Below are positions 5,687-8,572 of a stretch of 8,572 bases of DNA, in pieces (position 1 is the stretch's first letter; every line of letters starts with the position of its first letter). The translations under genes were made by a program, and so were the position numbers. The notes under the pieces were generated by a model. The model was not told the origin of the DNA. It did not search any database and saw only the letters and a list, made by a program, of their open reading frames with translations. Origin of the DNA: Modestobacter sp. (lineage in GTDB: Bacteria > Actinomycetota > Actinomycetes > Mycobacteriales > Geodermatophilaceae); NCBI GenBank assembly GCA_025966175.1, contig JAOPVN010000244.1, positions 1 through 8,572 of the forward strand, given 5' to 3'.

Positions 5687-6944
5687 GTCGTTCCTCTCCC
5701 GCGGGCACCGGGACCGGGCCCGCCTCGGTCTCGCCGTCGGCCCGGCCACCGGCCGATGCCGTGCCGGCCACGGCCATCACCAGCACTGCTCCCAGGATGA
5801 CCAGCAGCGGCGCCGCCCAACCCCCGGTCGCATCGTGCACCGCGCCGATGATCAGCGGTCCGGTCGCGCCGATGGCGTAGCCGCCACCCTGCACCATCGC
5901 CGACAGCCGGCGGTTCTCGGTCAGGTCCCGGGCCCGGCGCACGATCGCGATGAAGACGACGGTGATGCCGCCGCCCTGCGCGATCCCGGCCAGGCAGCAC
6001 CACAGGGCCCACAGCGACGGGGCCACCAGCAGGCCGATGGGCAGGGTCACCCACGCGGCGGTGACCGCCAGCAGCACCAGCGACGGGCGCTTCCACCAGG
6101 CGACCAGTGCGGGCACGGAGAAGGCGCCGACGATGGCGAGCACCTGGAACAGCGACGAGCTGACCCCGGCCGCGGACCGCGACATGTCGTTCTCGTCGGC
6201 CAGCAGGGTCGGCAGCCACGCCGTCGCGCCGTAGTAGCTGAACGCCTGCCCGGCGAAGGCCAGGGTCAGGCCCCAGGCGGCCGGCTGCCGCCAGACCGAG
6301 CCCCTCGGTGCGGCGGGCGGTCGCACTGGTGGCGCGGTCCCGGCCGCCTCGGCGGCGACCGCTCGCGCGACGTGCCGGCGCAGCGCGGCGGTCCACACCG
6401 CGGCGGCGACCACCACCAGCAGGCCCCAGGCGGCCAGCGCCGCCTGCCAGCCGACCAGCTCGGCCAGCGGTGCGGTCAGCGCGGAGGCCAGCGTGGAACC
6501 GAGGTTCATCGCGGCGGTGTAGGCGGCGGTGACGACGTTCGTGGCACCGGGGAAGTCGCGGCCGATGACGACGGGGACGACGACATTGCCCACGGTGACG
6601 CCGAGCCCGATGACCACGGTCCCGGCGATCGCGGCCGTGGGTGAGCCCAACGAACGCAGCAGGGTGCCGGCGAGGACCCCCGCCATCGAGGCGAGCACGG
6701 CCCGGTGGACGCCGGTGCGGGCGATGAGCAGCGAGGCCAGCGGTGCGGCGAGCCCGAAGCAGAGCACCGGGATGCTGGTGAGCAGCCCGACCGTGCCCGC
6801 GCCGACGCCGAGGTCCCGGCGCAGGTCGTCGACCACCGGGGCGATCGCCACCAGCGGGCCGCGCATGTTCAGCGCGACGAGCAGCACCCCGGCCAGCAGC
6901 AGGGCCGGGACGGCCGCCCCACCTGCCCGTCGTCCCCGTTGCAC
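5679..6944 (-). CDS. MFS transporter, CynX/NimT family
   Basis: This 421-residue integral membrane protein has about twelve hydrophobic helices in two halves separated by a charged loop (ALRRHVARAVAAEAAG...RPPAAPRGS). The first helix carries the NMR motif at 26-28 (ALNMRGPLVAIAP), corresponding to the conserved N-[LM]-R of CynX/NimT-type carriers. Further matches are the helices GLLTSIPVLCFGLAAPLAS and GLGVTVGNVVVPVVI and the glycine-rich AGIAQGGGITV near the C-terminus. Characterised members move cyanate or confer 2-nitroimidazole resistance, but most have unknown substrates, so none is assigned. The start is GTG 6944-6942, preceded by GGGGGAGCAAGG; the open frame extends upstream to 7106, but that part is not transporter-like and contains the divergent promoter region. 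It is followed by the overlapping phosphatase gene. Confidence 0.88.
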   Translation of the reverse strand: MQRGRRAGGAAVPALLLAGVLLVALNMRGPLVAIAPVVDDLRRDLGVGAGTVGLLTSIPVLCFGLAAPLASLLIARTGVHRAVLASMAGVLAGTLLRSLGSPTAAIAGTVVIGLGVTVGNVVVPVVIGRDFPGATNVVTAAYTAAMNLGSTLASALTAPLAELVGWQAALAAWGLLVVVAAAVWTAALRRHVARAVAAEAAGTAPPVRPPAAPRGSVWRQPAAWGLTLAFAGQAFSYYGATAWLPTLLADENDMSRSAAGVSSSLFQVLAIVGAFSVPALVAWWKRPSLVLLAVTAAWVTLPIGLLVAPSLWALWCCLAGIAQGGGITVVFIAIVRRARDLTENRRLSAMVQGGGYAIGATGPLIIGAVHDATGGWAAPLLVILGAVLVMAVAGTASAGGRADGETEAGPVPVPAGEERRG

Positions 6945-6946
6945 CG

Positions 6947-6999
6947 GTACACCTTGCTCCCCCGCAGGTCGGGGCCGGCCAGTGGGGGAGCAGGTGTGC
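6947..6999 (-). promoter_or_regulatory. Long inverted repeat in the transporter leader enclosing its ribosome binding site
   Basis: In the minus-strand mRNA, GCACACCUGCUCCCCC (6999-6984) can pair with GGGGGAGCAAGGUGUAC (6963-6947). There are 14 Watson-Crick pairs, one bulged A (6954), one C-A mismatch and a closing G-C, with a 20-nt loop (6964-6983). The 3' arm holds the whole purine-rich ribosome binding region and ends 2 nt before the GTG start at 6944. Folding would therefore hide the start site, as in translational attenuators. The same symmetry in DNA could instead be a paired operator in this divergent promoter region. Confidence 0.5.
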
Positions 7000-7019
7000 G
7001 GCCGGTCACATGCGGCGCG

Positions 7020-7043
7020 GGTGGGAAGGGTCGGCGTCCCACC
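7020..7043. promoter_or_regulatory. Inverted repeat, candidate operator between the divergent transporter and reductase genes
   Basis: GGTGGGA (7020-7026) and TCCCACC (7037-7043) are perfect 7-bp inverted arms separated by 10 bp. The site lies about 65 bp upstream of the aldo/keto reductase start and 75 bp upstream of the transporter start. The arm length and 17-bp centre-to-centre spacing suit a dimeric repressor or activator. No -10 or -35 elements are clear here for either gene, and no regulator gene is adjacent. It could also be a chance palindrome in GC-rich DNA. Confidence 0.35.
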
Positions 7044-7108
7044 TCGCTTGTGCGCAACGGGACCCCGGTGGCACCGACCCGGGGCCCACGACGACACGGA
7101 GGACACGC

Positions 7109-7963
7109 ATGACCACCGCCACGACTCCGCTCACCTTCGACCTCGGTGGGGACCTGACCGTCCACCGCCTCGGCTACGGCGCCATGCAGCTGCCCGGTCC
7201 CGGCGTCTGGGGCGAGCCCGCCGACCGCGCCGCCGCCGTCCGCGTGGTGCAGGCCGCCGTCGAGCAGGGCGTCGACTTCATCGACACCGCCGACTCCTAC
7301 GGCCCGCTGGTGAGCGAGCAGATCATCGCCGAGGCGCTCCACCCCTACCCGGAGAAGCTGGTCATCGGCACCAAGGCCGGCCTGACCCGGCAGGGCCCCG
7401 GCGTGTGGACGCCGGTCGGCCGCCCGGCGTACCTCAAGCAGCAGGTGGAGCTGTCGCTGCGGCACCTGAAGGTCGACCGGATCGACCTCATGCAGCTGCA
7501 CCGGATCGACTCCGAGGTGCCCCTGGCCGACCAGCTGGGCGCCTTCGCCGAGCTCAAGGCGGAGGGCAAGGTGCGGCACATCGGCGTCTCCGAGGTCTCC
7601 GTGGAGGAGCTGAAGGCCGCTCGGGAGATCACCGAGATCGTCAGCGTGCAGAACCTGTACAACCTGACCAACCGGCAGTCCCAGGACGTGCTGGACTACG
7701 CCACCGCCGAGGGCATCGCCTTCATCCCGTGGTTCCCGATCGCCACCGGTGACCTGGCCAAGCCCGACAGCCCGGTCGCGGCCGTGGCCAAGGAGCTCGG
7801 CGCCACCCCGTCGCAGGTCGCGCTGGCCTGGCTGCTGCAGAAGTCCCCGGTCATCCTGCCCATCCCGGGCACGAAGTCGGTCGAGCACCTGACCGAGAAC
7901 CTGGGTGCCGCGCAGCTGACCCTCTCGGCCGACGACATGGCCAAGCTCGACGCGCTCGCCTGA
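7109..7963 (+). CDS. Aldo/keto reductase
   Basis: This 284-residue cytoplasmic oxidoreductase of the AKR superfamily (TIM barrel) reduces carbonyls with NAD(P)H. The catalytic tetrad is present: Asp59 and Tyr64 in FIDTADSYG, Lys88 in VIGTKAGL and His130 in DLMQLHRID. The cofactor end carries PIPGTKSVEHLTENLGA, the usual phosphate-binding strand and helix. HIGVSEVSVEEL and VQNLYNLTNRQ are standard AKR elements. The length is on the short side, as in YdbC/Yakc-like bacterial members, and the substrate cannot be told from sequence. The start is ATG 7109 with GGAGG at 7098-7102 and a 6-nt gap; the frame is open upstream, but that part is leader. It is divergent from the transporter gene and followed by a repeat and a strong hairpin. 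Confidence 0.93.
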   Translation: MTTATTPLTFDLGGDLTVHRLGYGAMQLPGPGVWGEPADRAAAVRVVQAAVEQGVDFIDTADSYGPLVSEQIIAEALHPYPEKLVIGTKAGLTRQGPGVWTPVGRPAYLKQQVELSLRHLKVDRIDLMQLHRIDSEVPLADQLGAFAELKAEGKVRHIGVSEVSVEELKAAREITEIVSVQNLYNLTNRQSQDVLDYATAEGIAFIPWFPIATGDLAKPDSPVAAVAKELGATPSQVALAWLLQKSPVILPIPGTKSVEHLTENLGAAQLTLSADDMAKLDALA

Positions 7964-7967
7964 AGAA

Positions 7968-8013
7968 GGACCCCCGTGCCCCCCACCGCTCGCGAGCTCG
8001 CGGCGGGGCCCTG
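7968..8013 (+). repeat. Dispersed palindromic repeat, copy B
   Basis: This 46-bp segment starts 5 bp after the reductase stop and matches the reverse complement of 5037-5081 (38 of 46 columns). It contains the perfect 12-bp palindrome CGCGAGCTCGCG and a wider imperfect stem from CCCC at 7981 to GGGG at 8008. A second, shorter echo follows: CTGAAGAAGGACCCCCG beginning at 7960 recurs as CTGAAAGAGGACCCCCG beginning at 8011, so the element appears partly duplicated. Confidence 0.65.
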
Positions 8014-8020
8014 AAAGAGG

Positions 8021-8051
8021 ACCCCCGGTCGCGTTCCTCGCGGCCGGGGGT
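8021..8051 (+). terminator. Strong hairpin downstream of the aldo/keto reductase
   Basis: ACCCCCGGTCGCG (8021-8033) and CGCGGCCGGGGGT (8039-8051) form a 13-bp stem with one T-G wobble (8029/8043) and the 5-nt loop TTCCT. It is the most stable-looking simple hairpin in the window. It is likely an intrinsic-type terminator for the reductase transcript, although only TTC follows and not a T-run. It ends 5 nt before the next start codon, so it may also affect translation of that gene. Confidence 0.65.
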
Positions 8052-8056
8052 TCAGC

Positions 8057-8572
8057 ATGTTGGGCATGGACGCCGATGTCTTCGCTCTGGTCAAGGACGC
8101 CGTTCGTGAGCTCGTTCGCGAGGCCGTGGTCCCCCGCGAGGAGGAGATCGACCTCGAGGACCGCATCCCCGACGAGCTGCGCACCGCCGCCGCCGAGATG
8201 GGGCTGTTCGGCTACGCGCTCCCCGAGGAGTACGGCGGTCTCGGCGTCACGATGAGCGAGGACGTGCAGCTGGCCTTCGAGTTCGGCTACACGACCCCGG
8301 CCTTCCGCTCGCTGTTCGGCACCAACAACGGCATCGCCGGTCAGGTGATCGCCCGGTTCGGCAGCGAGGAGCAGAAGAAGGCCTACCTGCCGCGGCTGGC
8401 CGCCGGGGAGCTGATCGGGTCCTTCGCCCTCACCGAGGCCGAGGCCGGCTCCGACCCCGCCGGGCTGCGCACCAGCGCCCGCCGGGACGGCGACGAGTGG
8501 GTCATCAACGGCGGCAAGCGCTACATCACCAACGCCCCGATCGCCGACCTCTTCGTCGTCTTCGCCCGCAGC
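8057..8572 (+). CDS. Acyl-CoA dehydrogenase, N-terminal part (cut by window end)
   Basis: The first 172 codons are open to the right edge. They encode the N-terminal helical domain and the start of the middle beta domain of an FAD-dependent acyl-CoA dehydrogenase, which oxidises acyl-CoA to the 2-enoyl-CoA in fatty-acid or related catabolism. Recognisable parts are LPEEYGGLG, the FAD/substrate segment FALTEAEAGSD and the INGGKRYITNAPIADLFVVF stretch. The chain length and exact substrate class need the missing C-terminal domain, which carries the catalytic base. The start is ATG 8057 or ATG 8066. The only purine-rich stretch upstream is GGGGG (8046-8050), inside the 3' arm of the preceding hairpin. 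There is no room for an ordinary promoter between that hairpin and the start. Confidence 0.92.
   Translation, partial: MLGMDADVFALVKDAVRELVREAVVPREEEIDLEDRIPDELRTAAAEMGLFGYALPEEYGGLGVTMSEDVQLAFEFGYTTPAFRSLFGTNNGIAGQVIARFGSEEQKKAYLPRLAAGELIGSFALTEAEAGSDPAGLRTSARRDGDEWVINGGKRYITNAPIADLFVVFARS

Noticed and set aside
4361..5800. Long plus-strand open frame across the EAL and phosphatase region
   Set aside because: The translation is compositionally biased and crosses two real genes and a terminator; it is a shadow frame.
7066..7076. CGGTG-G-CACCG palindrome in the aldo/keto reductase leader
   Set aside because: The arms are only 5 bp and short palindromes are expected often in DNA this GC-rich; nothing else supports a function.
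6950..7106. N-terminal extension of the MFS transporter to ATG 7106
   Set aside because: The extra 54 residues are Arg/Pro/Gly-rich, lack a membrane segment and cover the divergent promoter region; GTG 6944 directly precedes the first helix and has a ribosome binding site.
7010..7108. Upstream start for the aldo/keto reductase
   Set aside because: The added 33 residues do not resemble AKR proteins; ATG 7109 has GGAGG at proper spacing.

Overview
The window is very GC-rich DNA with strong codon-position bias, leaderless-type starts and frequent GTG starts. This points to a high-GC actinobacterium. The gene set and style suggest Geodermatophilaceae or a relative, but that placement is inferred from general familiarity and not from a marker gene. 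Seven complete protein genes, one 3'-truncated gene at the right edge and two gene remnants at the left edge account for nearly all of the sequence. No RNA genes, insertion sequences, CRISPR arrays or phage genes were seen.

Layout. Positions 1-362 hold remnants: the C-terminal half of a GNAT acetyltransferase, apparently joined out of frame to its own N-terminal part, followed by the last ~35 codons of what looks like a DUF427-type protein. Positions 364-3192 form a compact copper-homeostasis operon: a CsoR operator over the -10 element, then csoR, a four-unit 14-bp tandem repeat, copZ, and copA overlapping copZ by ATGA. CsoR should release the operator when it binds Cu(I), CopZ should carry Cu(I), and the CopA P1B-type ATPase should export it.

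A TetR-family gene (3157-3819, minus) converges on copA and overlaps its 3' end by 36 bp. Divergent from it is an EAL-domain protein (3946-5025, plus) with an unrecognised N-terminal region and a degenerate loop 6. A palindromic repeat sits between that gene and the converging pair at 5087-6944 (minus), where a CynX/NimT-type MFS transporter overlaps a histidine phosphatase by 8 bp. Divergent from the transporter is an aldo/keto reductase (7109-7963, plus), followed by a second copy of the same repeat, a strong hairpin, and an acyl-CoA dehydrogenase gene cut by the window end.

The copper operon is well understood by family. I did not find a clearly new multi-gene system. The points most worth a second look are non-coding: a long inverted repeat in the transporter leader that would bury its ribosome binding site, a palindromic repeat present twice in opposite orientations, a 14-bp tandem repeat filling the csoR-copZ gap, and a hairpin that abuts the acyl-CoA dehydrogenase start codon.
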